Source: Exophiala sp. HKRS030 (taxonomy: Eukaryota > Ascomycota > Eurotiomycetes > Chaetothyriales > Herpotrichiellaceae). From it: a stretch of 64,000 nucleotides of DNA. Below the pieces are notes generated by a model, which saw nothing but the letters and a program-made list of their open reading frames with translations, searched no databases and was not told the DNA's origin. Positions 1-10,900 of the stretch are shown piece after piece. The stretch covers positions 4,898,001-4,962,000 of the forward strand of contig JAHWDD010000002.1 in NCBI GenBank assembly GCA_023897205.1. The letters run 5' to 3'. The translations under genes were made by a program, and so were the position numbers. Each line of letters begins with the position of its first letter. Positions within the stretch are counted from its first letter, which is position 1.

Positions 1-2
1 GA

Positions 3-2292
3 GCTCTGAGGGAAATAAACGCCAAGAATCAATCTCGAGCATCCCAGGCTGATGAACAAGAAGCAAGTCCAACTTGGGATGTCGCAGCCACCAAGCTCCT
101 CGCGATTGAAGAGAAGAATCTCAATCCAGTTAATGAGATGAAAAGTCTGTTTGGGAGCGTTGCTCTTGAAAGCGAAGGAAGCCGAACTCCAAATCGCAAT
201 CCTCGAAGAAGGGAGGTGAACCAGGCAGGTGGTGTGGACCTGGCGACCGCTCTGACTGGGAGATATTCTCATGCCTCTCGTGGTAAAGAGCTGGGTGCTC
301 TTGCTTCGCGGAGAAATATTTTCATTCAGGGTAAAGAGGAGTGGCCACTGGCAACTAGTGGTGGCTTGAGTATGGAGTTAGTCGCCGATGCCTCGAGGAT
401 ATCTGTCAAGGCTTACAACATCATGCACAATGACCAGTACAAAGAAACCCAGATGCATTTCCGGGTTGCTGTTGAATCGATGGATCCTCAAAGGATGATT
501 GGGTTACTATTAGTATACCCGTATCATATTGCTACCTTACTTCAAGTTTCGGAAATCGCCAAACATCAAGGTGATCATTCTGTTTCAGGGGACTTACTAG
601 AACGGGCGCTGTATTCGTTCGGTAAATCTGTCCACAGCACTTTTCCAGCTTCCCTGCGAAGTGGCACCGCCCGCATCTCCTTTTCCAAGCCTGCTAATCG
701 AGAATTATATCTCGCCATTTGGAGATACATCAAGAATCTCGAAATGAGGGGTACCTGGAAAACAGCCTTCGAGTGGTCGAAGATCCTCTTACAGCTTGAG
801 CCAGTCAATGATCCATTCGGAGTCACTTTGATGATCGATCAGCTCGCATTACGAGGCAGACAGCATACTAAATTCCTCGACCTGTGCTCAGACGATGGTT
901 TTGGATCTGCGTGGTCGCATCTGCCAAATATCCAGATCTCTCTTGCCCTCGCACATCTGAAAATTGGGAAGCCGAGAGAAGCACGACAACAATTGGCGCT
1001 GGCCATCCACAAGTATCCATACATACTTTCAGCTCTGGCCTCTGCCCTTGATGTTAGCCCACTTCCAAAATCTCTTTGGGCGAAATTGCCATCTAGCGAC
1101 GCTGAAAAATTGTACACTCAACTCTATGTCACTCGCGCCAAAGACCTTTGGACAAGCCCAGAGACTACAAGTTTACTTGTGGAAGTGGCGGAAACACTTT
1201 CCCACTATCCACAGCCAGCATCAGCATCAAAACCGCCCAAACTCGAGATATCATTAGAGGAAGCTCGGCATATAATGCTCCTGGAGATCCCACACCTGAT
1301 CGCCCTCCTTCCTCGACGTTTTACAACAATGCCAACCTCTTCCTCCGACGTTCTTCCACCTCCAAATTCTGAATCCGATCTTGTTCGCCGTGCTCCCGGT
1401 GGGCAAGGCGCACAATTCGCAAACTCACCGATGCAAACCATCTTCAATGCTGCTGGTGCCACTGCGGGCGCGACGGGCACCATCTTGCAACGTATGATAA
1501 ATTGGTTCGCTCAACCCGCTGGCACGGGCCAGGATGAATCTGAGGGTCAAGCGGCACTTCGTCTTTTGCAAGAAGAACTCGGTGGTGATGTTCCTCCTGA
1601 GATGATTGAGCAATTCCTCCAGATCCATCTAAACGAAGCCCATGGCGATGGCGATGAATTCGACCCTACCGGATTAGAACCAGGCATGAATCTAGGAATT
1701 CCAGGTGCATGGGGTGTTGATGAAGATGCCGACGCAGCAAATGAATACGAAGAAGAAAACTACGACAGTATGCCAGAGCTAGAAGATGCCCCAGCATCAG
1801 ACTCCCCTAACCCTCCTGCACCCTCCGCCCCAGAAATCCACGCGCAGCCATGGTCGAAGAAGAAGAGGACGACGATGACGAAAACCCAGCCTCACAATCA
1901 ACACAACCACGAAACAACAACACCGCCTCTCTCGGCGGCGCCATCCTTCGCCGCGTCGAATCCGACGACGACATACAGAGCACAGCACCAGCACCACTTC
2001 AACCACCCGCTGCCCCTTCTGTACCCACATCTAACCCCCACAATCTTCATCAGTAACATCTCCACCCACAACCACCACGACTCCAGACTTCAACGACCCA
2101 CAACGCCTGCAGCGCTGGCTGCTGACAACCGGTCTGACGGAGTTACAAGCCGACACGAGTGCCAGCACGCTAAACACCTACGTCAGTCGACTACAGACCC
2201 TGCGCAAGCCACAGCAGGAATGGATCGTCAACATGGTGCGCCAGCGTGCTGGAAGCGCACTTGAAGCTCGCGTGAGAGGCGCGCTGACGTAG
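3..2292 (+). CDS. RQC1: TCF25/Rqc1 family protein, 5'-partial, two apparent frameshifts
   Basis: The frame is open from the left edge, so the start lies outside the window. The protein matches the TCF25 (Nulp1)/yeast Rqc1 family, the ribosome quality control subunit that works with Ltn1 and Cdc48 on stalled 60S subunits; this is family knowledge, recognised from the NPVNEMKSLFGS-like start and the block around LLLVYPYHIATLLQVSEIAK. The middle is acidic and helical. Two breaks occur near the 3' end. The frame must move by one base between 1811 and about 1850 (a C4 run lies at 1828-1831), because an acidic EEEEDDDDE stretch is in the next frame. It must move again at the C5 run 2035-2039, after which a coding tail with NDPQRLQRWLLTTG runs to the stop at 2290-2292. 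Both need one extra base. I read these as sequence errors rather than decay. Confidence 0.82.
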
Positions 2293-3157
2293 AGAGGTAG
2301 CCGAGAGTGTCGGGTGGATTCTCGAGCTTGCGAGCTAGCTAGCTAGTTACTTAGCTACTTGCCTAGATGCTTTGGAAGATTGAGTGACGGAGCCTTCTTT
2401 CGGGCAGGGCATGAGATATGCAAATGTAGCAAATGCATTCCATTCCATTCTGTGCCGTGCATCATCTATAGAAACTCGTCGCTAGGCGAAGCCCAAAATG
2501 AAGATGATGAAGGTAACGCCCAGCCGCCGATCTGAGATTGAACAACCCTGTTCCACTACCGCATAGCATCTATCTCGATTCCAAATTCTAGATTTCATGT
2601 AGAGTATTTCCATTTACGACTTGCCTCATATCTGTCGTAGCTGAGGAGAAGACAGATACAAAATTCCGTCGTCGTCGTTGTCGTCATCGTCGTCGTGGGA
2701 TTTCATGTCCGGCTCAGCGTTCAAGATTTCTATCATCCCGCAGTATACATGATACGTATCTGAAGTCCTTCAGCTTCAAGATATTTGGCGAGTTGGGTAG
2801 GGATAGATTCGTCGGTTCGGTCTATGGATGGCGAGGTACTGTAACTTCTACTGTCGAGGGACCTTGTGGATGCTGAAAGTAGATACCTTAATAGAGAGAG
2901 AAAGAAAATTCTGTGCGACTGTACTCAATCATTCTTCAAGGCTGGAAGCTTTGCCTTTGGTCTTCTATCTAATTCGTCAGTGAGAAGGACTGTCTGTGCA
3001 AATGCTGTGAACGTCACATTTCCCACCCATACGCCTGGTCCATTTGGGTATCCATTAATCTATTACATTTGTAAATTTGCAGGCAGCAAGTGCGCCTTAA
3101 ACTGGGGATTGAATGTGGTGGCAAGATGTCCTTCCCGTCCTCGCTAATCATCGATGT
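2293..3157. other. Intergenic, convergent gene tails
   Basis: This 865-base stretch lies between the TCF25-like gene (+) and the next gene (-), so it should hold both 3' UTRs. It contains a short GTCGTCGTTGTCGTCATCGT-type trinucleotide run near 2668-2695. I see no convincing gene. Confidence 0.6.
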
Positions 3158-5112
3158 TCACAGCTCGTCTGAATCCGAATCATCCTTGGGTTTGGTAGGT
3201 TGGTTGGCGAATAAAAGGCCTTGAGGCTTCGGCAGCGCGAATGGGTTTTCAACAGCAGCAACCTGCTTTTGTCTCAATTCAGCCACCAATAAATCAAATC
3301 CCGAACGTCCAGTTCCTCCTTTCAGCAACGGCAAGGGTTGTGGTGGTGGTTTGCTGGGATGCTTGGCTTCGGCAAAGGGTTCGAAGTCGGACTTGGAAGT
3401 GCCAGGAGAAGCGTTGCCCGCCCACTGAGTACCAATAAGGCTATTGGTCGACTTTGGTTTGAGCGCCAGTGGTGCTTTTGTGACCTGCTCAGGAGATTGG
3501 ATTTGCTTGGGTGCTTTCGTAGCATTTGAGTGAGATCGAGATGAAGCAAGTTGCTCATCTCGATCATCCCTCTCATCCCGAGTTTTCTGTGCCTTTCGAA
3601 GAGGATCTTCTGTCGCAGCTTTAGAAACTTCTAAATTGACAAACGGATTTGATCGACCAATCGGTGTCTGCTTTTTTACAGGCTTGATTTGAGTGATTTT
3701 GGGTGCCATGAGTGCTTCGAATTGTGATTTCAATTCGAGGATGGCATCCTCCCGAATGTAGCGGTGGCCGTTGAGTGTTAGAATATAGCCACTTGGATCC
3801 AAATCTTTATGTAAAGCCTCTTTGGGAAGACTGAAGTCCAAGAGATCTTCTGTTTGATCATGAGAATCAGGCAATTGCGGGTTCGGAATGGGCACTGGTT
3901 CCACAGAAGCCTTTGGGTAGAAGGTATCGTCAATGCCCATGACATTGAGGCCAGTCACATTCTTGGCGTCATCAACGGCAGTCTCCTCAACACTGGTCGA
4001 ATCATCGTCTGGAAAATCAGAAAGAGGAGTTTGAGCTCCATCAGTATGAGTAGATATATCTCCAGGAGCCAAGCGGAACGCTGCAGGAAAGCTCAGCTCT
4101 TTGACCGAGACTCTCTTGATGTTTTCTGCATTTCCAGACTCGATCAGAGGTTTAGCAGAGCCAACAGCTGATTTTGTTTGATGATTGGTCGTGTCTTGTA
4201 GTGCTGGTACATGGCTAGTTTCCTTAGACTCTTGAAACTGAGAGATGGCTGCCATGAAAGCACCAGGTGAGGCAAGAGAAAATTGATGTATAGGCGGATG
4301 CGAAAGTCTCGGAGCAGACGCAGCTGTTGACGATTGATGTCTCAAGGACTCTGGCTTCGATCCAGCTCTCTTCTTGGGTGTTGGTGGCCCTTTTGCTGGA
4401 TCCAAGGAACCAGGAACACTAGGAGTTTGGCCTGGAGGAATGTTTGAGGAGGAGTGAGGAGCAGATGCTTGGAGAGTAGACACAGACAGTCCTTTGAGAG
4501 CAGGAGGTGGCCAGGGGCGTTCTTGAACCTTGCCACGAGTGGATGACGCCTTGTGCTTCTTGGAAGTCGACGAGTGGTCCTGATCAGCGTTCTTTCTGTC
4601 GGGTTCTGTGTGCGGCAGCGGCTTTCCTTCTAGATCTGCCGTGAGTCTTGGGCGATGGGTCTGGCCATCACCCCTACCAACAGGTTGTTTAGCGCCAACA
4701 GTAGTTTTCTTTGCCTCTTCTGTTTGATAATAGGCTAGGCGGGTGTCAGAAATGTTGATTAACGGCTGATCAAAAGAGGAACACATACTGCTCCACTGAT
4801 TTTGTTTTCCTCCCGCTCTCTGTGCTTGTATGTATTCCTCGGTACCCACAATATCACACCGTCGAGTGATCGGCGCGTGTGAGATATGGCGAGTCTTGTA
4901 ATCAGTGGTCGTAATGAACTCTGCATTCCGATTGCCAAGATCTTCCTGAACGGGGGTCAGTGAATTAGCTCATAACGAGAGTGTATTCTCATGCTCACCA
5001 TCATGATGCGACTCAGTCGATCGTTCTTGAGAGCTTCAGGCGACATTGCCTCGACATTGGGTTCGATATCGGAATCGTCGTCATCGCTGACGACTCTGTT
5101 TTTTCGTCCCAT
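3158..5112 (-). CDS. Unrecognised low-complexity protein, two exons
   Basis: I do not recognise this family. The model is complement(3158..4945, 4999..5112), about 633 residues. The first ATG is at 5112-5110. Exon 1 gives 38 codons with an acidic SDDDDSDIE segment and ends phase 0 at a GTGAGC donor; the 53-base intron (4946-4998) has a CTAAT branch-like site and a TTCAG acceptor. The long exon then reads without interruption to the C-terminal DDSDSDEL. The body is rich in Ser, Pro, Lys and Gln and looks mostly disordered. The only dense, probably folded segment surrounds LDPSGYILTLNGHRYIREDA followed by a short helix. It could be a nuclear scaffold or regulatory protein, but that is only inferred from composition. 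Its tail faces the TCF25-like gene. Confidence 0.7.
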
Positions 5113-7726
5113 GAGACTATGGACAATTCAAGACCGTGGGGCGTTTATGATGACAGAGAAGAATGGCCTGGGGTATAACACGGTCAGCGAAAACATTCTC
5201 GATGTGTGTTTAAGATCTGATCTCACCAAAGATGTCCGTCCTCGAGTCTGAGGACTTCAAGGGCGCAAGGAATTGGAAACAGATCTGTATCTGGATGGAT
5301 AAAAAGATTGTGTGAAAGGGTAGATGAAGCAGAAAGAAAAGTAAGAAGATGTAAATGTAAGAAGAAGAGATTGATATGAATTGTGTCGGGGAGAGGTTTT
5401 GAGATTGTGTGCTTTTATTGAAGACTGAAGGCAATGGCTTGGCAAGTTTACAATTGAGGGAGTCGCAGGGACTGGTGGAAGAAGGAAAGAGCAGCGTGTG
5501 AAGGCAGAGAAGAAAGCGGAGAGGAGAGTAGACGTGGAGGTTGAACAGAGCCAAATAGGTTGGGTGCGGCAAGGAGAACTGCTCATTGAGGCCGTGCTTT
5601 GTAGTCTAGATCTGGATTGTCTAGTCAATGTCGCTATCGTCAAGATGATATCTGATCTTGTGATGCCAATAATCACAAGGAACCAATATAGAAGATTTGC
5701 TCATCACTTCCTGGCTTGTAGTGTTCCCCATTCTCGGAGCTGACATGTCGTATTTCACAGGAAGCATTTCTGTAGAATCATGTGATGACAGGGAACAGTG
5801 CGATACAGGTCTACCGTCAGCTGTTCACCTTCAAAGGGTGAAAAGAATGTCTTGTCTCGTGAATAACATGATACTTTCTGCTGGTGTTCTCACAGGATGA
5901 GAAGTAGCATACTATAGTCCGACACCTTGCCGATTCAGATATCAGAAGATGTGCTTGGTCCGAACTATACACACTCTGGTGGTGATTAGTTGTGCCCTGA
6001 GCTTAGCCAGATAATGTCAAGTACGGGTGTATAAGTAGTGATCTTTGGTGTTTCATTCTTCGAAAATCCGCGGATAGACCTGAGGTGCCTTGCTAGCAGA
6101 TGACACCAGGTATACAGCATAATTGTGTGTATCGGGTGTTTCAATGGATAAGGCAAAGCCCTCATTTCAGCTCCCGGGACTGAAAAATAGCTCTTTCACT
6201 GGCATTGAACAGAAGACAAACATTCAATCTTAGAAGGACAGAGATGTTGTGCTTACCGCTGGCCATTATGCAGAGCTGTCCTTTCTCCCTTTTGTTTGTC
6301 CGGTATCAACCTAAGCGATAAATGGATAAATGCACAACAGAGCTCCCTTCAAGACCATCGTGGTTGTTGTGGTCCAGCTCAGCGAGGTAAATGTTGTTCA
6401 CATGCCACATTAGCCATGATGTATAGGACCAGGTGGTGAATATAGAACAACAAGGTCGTAAGTGGTACATCCCATACGCCCTTTCATTCTAGGCCTGTTG
6501 TTCGTTCTAGTTAGTATTCGCCATAGACACTACAGCATCCCGAAAGGCATGCAGTCGCTCATCACGTATACATGAACGTGTTCGTGTTCGGGTGAATACG
6601 GTCAATACTGTTGTACATTGTCTGCATCCATCAAGTATACTTGCTAGACGACATGCAGAGCATTGAGCTCACGGCATAAAAACCAGCGCTAAGAGATGTG
6701 ACCAAGATAGACAACAGCTCTCGGAACAGAATCTGCAAGAACGGACTTAATTCGGCGTGTGTGTTGTTGTGTAAGTCTGCTGCAGTGGCTTCAGTCGACG
6801 TTGAGATGTTAAGATAGAGTCAAAGTCACGAATATCAAGGCAGTAGTTAGTGGCAGGGTTTCAACAATGAGGCTCGGGGTAACGTTTAACCGGCCAGGGC
6901 TCCAGTTACGACTGACCACTCGCCAGTGTAAATTGTAGCACAGCACATCAACTTATTATCAAGCAATTACGGAGCTAGTGCGGAGTGCAGGAGGAAAGCA
7001 GTCTATTTCGTGCTAAGGTAATCTTCTCCGTGTTCAACACTCAAGATAGGATTCCGCGAATTGATTAGAGGACAGGTGGGAGTCAGGACTAATTAGTAAA
7101 TCAGGGCTACTCAGATGGTTGCTGACAAGCGAGAGCCTAAAGTACCGCCAACACTTTCCCCGCATCCTCACCGCCAGTCAGAGCTTAGGAAGGTGGAAAT
7201 AAGCAGTATAATTATAGCAGTAGTTTAGTTAAAAGCCACAGGCACCTAACAGGCATCTAACAGGGGCTAACGGGGCCTTTAGGGGAGGCCTCAAGCTTAG
7301 TCGGACTGAAGTGCGCTGGGTTGCTCACCGTTTTTGGGGCAGCGTGGGGCACTTAGAGGCTAGAGGCTAGAGGCTAGGGGGACGATTGAGTCTCAAATCT
7401 CTGGTCTGACACACATATTATTACCAGACTGGGAGGATTCCACAACTCCGAACACGTGCTTTGTTCAAACAGAGATGGATCTGTAGGACCACGATAGGAC
7501 AGATTGTGCCAAAGTAGATCCAGAACAGGTGAGTCATCTTTCTTGACTACATCCTTGAACGAACAAAGCGATCTCAACAGAGACACGCATGAGCAGGAAA
7601 TCAACCAGGAAGCCAACAATGACTTGACGCAGATAACGAGTTGTTGAGGGGGTGAACAGACCTTGTCTGACGCCAGTCATTCCCTGATTGTCCGGTTGGG
7701 AAGAGCCGTGGAGCCCGGGGAGCGAC
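5113..7726. other. Long intergenic region beside the transposon
   Basis: The part next to 5113 is the promoter and 5' UTR side of the minus-strand gene, with long purine tracts on the plus strand. From about 5700 I find only short frames without family features. A direct repeat of TAGAGGC (three copies) sits at 7354-7374. Base composition is normal, with CA and TG present, unlike the block after the gap. Confidence 0.55.
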
Positions 7727-7854
7727 CATCCCCTCCGCATGCACGATTTGAATGTTAGCGCGCCCCACCTGTCACATCCTGCAATTTCGTTTCTCACCCA
7801 TTTTTGTATGGAAACAAGAGTTGAGACGATGTAATTGATGTCATTCGATAGCGC
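7727..7854 (+). repeat. Left arm of a 128-base inverted repeat
   Basis: This arm starts CATCCCCTCCGCA and ends ATTCGATAGCGC right at the N gap. The reverse complement of 13948-14075 matches it over the full 128 bases without gaps; I count about 19 mismatches, ten of them clustered in 7740-7753. The arms are not RIP-mutated. A terminal inverted repeat of a DNA transposon or MITE-like element is the simplest reading. I could not find a target-site duplication next to the outer ends, so the true element border is uncertain, and the arm may continue into the gap. Confidence 0.8.
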
Positions 7855-7954
7855 NNNNNNNNNNNNNNNNNNNNNNNNNNNNNNNNNNNNNNNNNNNNNN
7901 NNNNNNNNNNNNNNNNNNNNNNNNNNNNNNNNNNNNNNNNNNNNNNNNNNNNNN
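7855..7954. other. Assembly gap, 100 N
   Basis: Exactly 100 N bases, a usual placeholder for a gap of unknown length. It begins at the last base of the left inverted repeat and ends inside the RIP-mutated Gypsy pol, so the missing DNA probably holds the integrase part, one LTR and the left inner part of the inverted-repeat element. Confidence 0.95.
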
Positions 7955-10900
7955 ATATTCTTCTTCCTTAAACGGTATATCTCTCTCTTTATCTTCTTCT
8001 ACTCGCTCTCCTTCTACTCTAATCGGTATAAGTCTAACCGAGTAGAACTACCCCTCTACCTAATTATTAATCTCTTCTTTATTTTCTCTCTCTAATAGGT
8101 CTCTCTCTATAGCGGGACGTCTTAAGAGAGCGTTCGTAATAAGGTTTTTCGCTCCTAGTACGTATTATACCTTAAAATTAAAAAGTCTTATCTATACTAA
8201 CTATTAAGTTACTAACGTACCTAGTAGATTAGTTACTTATCGATTTAACTATATAGCTAAAGTTATTATATCCGTTTTAATAATAAAATAAACTTCGTAT
8301 AACTAGTAGCGAAACTTTTTTAACGATTTTAAAAGCGTTCGATATTCCCTTTTTCCTATATTATATCCTAATTTAGCCTTTAACTATAAGCTACTCTTAT
8401 ATCTTAACGGGTATCGTCTCTTCTCTTCTTTCTCTACTTACTCTAGTTACGCGCCCTATCTAGTTAGGCTTATATTAAAACTAAGAAATACTACTCCTAC
8501 TCCTTCCGAATAGTCTAAACTAACTAGGGCTAGCGCCGTAGTTAGTACCTCCTTTATAATATTTATAGCCTCGTTATAATCTTTAGTCTATTCCTACGGT
8601 ACTCCTTTCCTTAATAGATAATATAACGGTAAAGCTTTTTACGTAAACTTTTTAACCTAAATTCGATAATATACATATATTCCGAGAAAACCCTTTAATT
8701 CCGTAGTATTCGAGTAGGCTAGCTATAATAATATCTTTTTAACCTTTTTATTATCCGGATACCGTCCGTACTTATTATAGATATACCCGATAATCCTTAA
8801 ACTATCCTAATAGAACTATAATTTCTTCCCGAGATCGTAGCCCCTACCCTCTTAATATCTATTAGTACTTTATCTAAATTTTAAATATATTCGAGAATAT
8901 AATACCGAACTCCTAGCGCTACTTCTTCTTCTCTATAGTCTATCTTAGGTCCTTTTATACCCGTATTATTAACGAAGGGTTTTATCCTTCTCGGTATCTA
9001 AGTAGCTAGAATCCTATTTAATACTCTTATAAAATACGGTACTAAGTTAGTGGCTCCTTATACTAGGGTTATTTAACGTATTATCTCTAAAGGCGTCTAG
9101 ATTACTATTATATCTCTACTCTACCTAGTAAGTTATAACTAATTATACCTAGAAAACTAATTAATTAACGAAAGTATAAATATTCCCGTAAACTCCTTAG
9201 AAAAGTTATTAAACGAAGGCGGTAGATTCGTATTTCTAATAGTTACTTAATTTATCGATATCGTAGTAATAACGAGCCGATATTATCTATTTTTCTTTTT
9301 AACTAGGAAATACGTATTTCTATACGGTCTATATCTATATTCTAAGATATTCTTTTTTAAACGGCTCTCTACTATTTTAATTACCTCCGATTTAATTACC
9401 TTCGGAATATAAAAGTTCTTCGCCTACTAGACTTTATAAGGAACTATTCTAATTATATAAGGAGGAGTAATTTCCGTCCTTACCCTCCCTATCTCTTTAA
9501 AGGTCTATAATAATACTAGCTTATAGTTATATAAAACTTCTAATAGAATATCCTTCTTATTTAGTATTAAGGAATCCCTAATTAGGTATCTCTCTACCCT
9601 TTTAGGCTTTAATCGATAGCCCCTTACTACTATATAAAGCTAAGGTAGTAGCTATTAATTATACTTATATTTTAGGGAAAAGAACGCTAGAGCCTTCTTT
9701 TTACGAGTAATTACCTTTTCCCTCTAGCCTAATTCTCTACCTAGATTACTATCGTTATTCTTAGAAGGATTCTAAGGTAGTACCTTTATACCTTTCCGCT
9801 TATATAATATATTAATATATATCTTATAGGTACCTCTTCTCTATTTCCTACTTTCTTTTTCTATAGCTAAATCTTACTTTAAGCTTAATATATTAACCTT
9901 TCTCGAAGTTCTCTAAAATTCCGCCTTACTACTCGGTCTTACCTTAAAACGCCCTTTAGGTACTTTAGCTCTTAAAAGTTCTTCTACTTTATTCTTCTCT
10001 TAATAATTTAATTTATCTTCTATTCTCTTATAAGCCTATTGATCTTCGATCTTAGTCCTTATTCCTTCCTATTCTAGTTTACTTAAAGTCTTAGTATAGA
10101 AATAGTCTATTTCTATATTAAGCTTTTATAGGTCCCTTAGTTTATTTTCCGTAAACTAGTCTCGCTCTAATCTACTCCTTTTTCTTCCTAATCCTCTACT
10201 CCTCCTTCCTCTTACTACTCTTTCTATCGCCTATAAAATATAACGGCCTCTCGATTACGCGAACTAAGACCCTTCTTTATTTCGTTCGCGACCTAGTTTC
10301 CTGTACTATCTCTTCTCCTAAAAGCTAATATCTAAATCCGCCGACTTTCCCCTTTATTAAGAGAGATCGACGGTATAAATACTCTTTTCCTACTTATTAA
10401 GCTTATAAGGGAAATAATATAGCTCCCTTTCCCGTTATAGTATAACTCTATTTATACCGTATCGATAAATAGATTTCTAAGGATTAAAGAATAGCTAGAG
10501 TTAGGTATATTAATAATAAAGGTATAAATTTCGATATTAACTCCTCTAATAGTTATAGTTAGTTTAGGTATAGTCCTAGTAAATCGATATATAATTCTAT
10601 TAAATCTAATTATAGTCGTATAGGGATTAGCTTTTAATATTAGTAGTCCTAGCTTCTATATAAGTTCTTATGATATAATATTAACTTCGGTACTATAGTC
10701 TAAAAGAGCTTATATCTCTCTAATCCTTATCTAGATTAGAAGTAGAGAGTAAGCTAATATCTTCTTTAGCCTATACTTCTTTTCCTCTCCTTCTCTATTA
10801 AGTCGCACTAAATTTAACCTCGTCTTAGTAGTAACTCCTTTAGCTATCTTATTATACTCCTAATTCTTTCTAGTAAAAATAAAGTAATATAACTTACTAG

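Noticed and set aside
1811..2056. Programmed frameshifting or overlapping genes in the TCF25 3' end (separate frame at 1850-2056)
   Set aside because: The three frames give consecutive pieces of one protein, and the same kind of single-base loss recurs in five other genes, so sequence error is simpler.
5210..5676. Two overlapping minus-strand frames of 120 and 139 codons
   Set aside because: They are the reverse of purine-rich leader DNA upstream of the 3158-5112 gene; composition is Ser/Phe/Leu/Thr-biased with no motif.
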